Of a stretch of DNA of 24,205 bases, positions 23,611-24,205 are shown piece after piece. A program made the position numbers and the translations under genes. A model generated the notes under the pieces. The model did not search any database. It worked only from the letters and a program-made list of their open reading frames with translations, and had not been told where the DNA came from. Numbering within the stretch: position 1 is the stretch's first letter; every line of letters starts with the position of its first letter. The DNA is from a virus. Where the stretch lies: IMG/VR virus record IMGVR_UViG_3300038786_000220, positions 1 to 24,205 of that record; one strand, given 5' to 3'.

Positions 23611-23670
23611 GTACAGTGTACAACAACGTGTATAGCACATTAAAGCGCGGCCGCCATATACAAACCGTTA
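23611..23670 (-). repeat. 3'-end element A, long imperfect hairpin with GC-rich core
   Basis: Arms AACGTGTATA (23625-23634) and TATACA-AAC-CGTT (23657-23669) pair over ten bases with a 3-base bulge. The centre contains GCGGCCGC (23647-23654), the most GC-rich spot of the region. Next to it is the perfect palindrome GTACA-G-TGTAC (23611-23621). The outer arm overlaps the stop codon of the 81-codon gene at 23668-23670. The position at a gene end and the bulged stem agree with elements B-E, although its sequence is more diverged. Confidence 0.55.
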
Positions 23671-23913
23671 TGAAACATTAATTTTAAAGAACTCGTTAAA
23701 ACTATAAGCTTCTCGCTTATTATTAGATACACCTATTGTGTCAGTGTAAAATGTACAGTTTTTCATAGTCCTAAAATGTATGTATTTAAAATCCGCGTCT
23801 TCAAGTCTCATTTCATTATCACAATTATCAAATTGAGCAATGGCGTAACCTTTTTGCCATTCAAATTCACACAAGACGCATATAGGTCTAGTAATTAATT
23901 CGGTTAGTATCAT
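23668..23913 (-). CDS. small unknown protein, 81 residues
   Basis: Reads MILTELITRPICVLCEFEWQ at the start (Cys12 and Cys15 in a C-x2-C pair), then a region with further cysteines (C31, C53), aromatic residues (FKYIHFRTMKNCTFY) and a C-terminal YSFNEFFKINVS. The isolated C-x2-C could be half of a metal site, but no second pair is clear. No membrane span or known family. The leader TTCAAATAAATTAATATT is A-rich like the others. The upstream gap to the next gene (51 bases) has no palindromic element, while element A overlaps its own stop. It is the first gene of the palindrome-ended row. Confidence 0.68.
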   Translation of the reverse strand: MILTELITRPICVLCEFEWQKGYAIAQFDNCDNEMRLEDADFKYIHFRTMKNCTFYTDTIGVSNNKREAYSFNEFFKINVS

Positions 23914-23964
23914 AATATTAATTTATTTGAAACTTGTCTTTCTATTTAGTTCATTTATAATTTA

Positions 23965-24183
23965 CTATCTTTCTAATATAACATACTCACCAAATGTATC
24001 ATCAAATACCGATAATAGATTTTCGTAATCACCGCTCATCATTTTTTCAATAATAGGTTCTACTGGTATATTTAATTGTGTACAAAGTCTTCTAGCATAG
24101 CTCATTAAAGCGTATGCATTTCCATCAGGTCCTGTTAAATCTATTACTATTGGTCCTTCGTGTTTTTGTTTTTCTCTAATCAT
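23965..24183 (-). CDS. small unknown phage protein with IDLTGPDGNAYAL motif (start uncertain, near window edge)
   Basis: 72 residues from ATG 24183, but the frame stays open to the right edge (upstream codons read QEEKLEE), so the gene may begin outside the window and be longer. The distinctive part is GPIVIDLTGPDGNAYALMSY (residues 10-29), then a basic helix ARRLCTQLNI and an acidic C-terminus ending FGEYVILER. Small phage proteins with an IDLTGP-x-GNA core occur in various tailed phages, as far as I recall, without known function. The helix-forming residues before Met1 make either start plausible. No palindromic element follows its stop, unlike the next five genes. Confidence 0.65.
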   Translation of the reverse strand: MIREKQKHEGPIVIDLTGPDGNAYALMSYARRLCTQLNIPVEPIIEKMMSGDYENLLSVFDDTFGEYVILER

Positions 24184-24205
24184 TTCTTCTAGTTTTTCTT
24201 CTTGT

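Noticed and set aside
23647-23654. GCGGCCGC as a cloning-vector remnant
   Set aside because: The bases around it belong to a bulged palindrome at the gene end and continue into phage-like coding sequence on both sides, so an adaptor is not the simplest explanation; read data would settle it.
1-24205. tRNA or rRNA genes and transposons
   Set aside because: I saw no cloverleaf-like segment, no rRNA-like conserved stretch, and no transposase or terminal inverted repeats of an insertion sequence on either strand. A covariance search was not possible here.
22075-24205. Integrase or recombinase gene that would serve the cassette-like elements
   Set aside because: None of the small proteins shows recombinase residues. 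If such an enzyme exists it lies outside this window or in the host.

Overview
The window is a piece of a large-tailed (T4-like, myovirus-type) phage genome. It is very AT-rich, and every gene I can support lies on the minus strand. Two tail genes are recognisable at family level: a gp25-like baseplate wedge protein and a gp6/baseplate-J-like wedge protein. Around them sit very large beta-rich structural proteins in a tightly packed late operon. Start codons are preceded by A-rich leaders, not Shine-Dalgarno sequences. Together with low GC and the style of the small genes, this suggests a host in Bacteroidota, probably a marine flavobacterium. The host assignment is inference.

Right part (about 22.1-24.2 kb), read in the direction of transcription (right to left): six small genes of unknown function, including one of 59 codons that is easily missed. 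The stop codons of five of them touch or lie next to an imperfect palindrome. The palindromes share a common edge (WATTGYRNNYAAC in gene sense), and some share a GTTGCGT far side, so the block looks like a row of gene cassettes. Two of the small proteins share a ten-residue motif that is 29/30 identical at DNA level in otherwise different genes. A 349-base gap to the left of this block holds a possible 52-residue single-membrane-span protein and an AT-rich inverted repeat.

Middle (14.0-22.1 kb): an amidoligase-like enzyme with a pentapeptide-like C-terminus, then a structural protein of uncertain type (possibly neck), gp25-like, gp6-like, a small basic protein, a 947-residue protein at the gp7 position, and a 187-residue short-fibre-like protein. 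These genes overlap or are separated by at most 19 bases, so they are probably co-transcribed and act in building the baseplate.

Left part (1-14.0 kb): three giant proteins (653, 1227 and 1495 residues) that probably form the baseplate periphery or fibre network. They are followed by two paralogous fibre proteins, each with an N-terminal docking segment, exactly 14 Gly-X-Y (collagen-like) triplets, and a tail-collar-like module. The second is cut by the left window edge. These two are the best candidates for host-receptor binding.

The most interesting points are the cassette-like small-gene block, the amidoligase inside a virion operon, a probable one-base frameshift at the start of one small gene, and the duplicated collagen/collar fibres.
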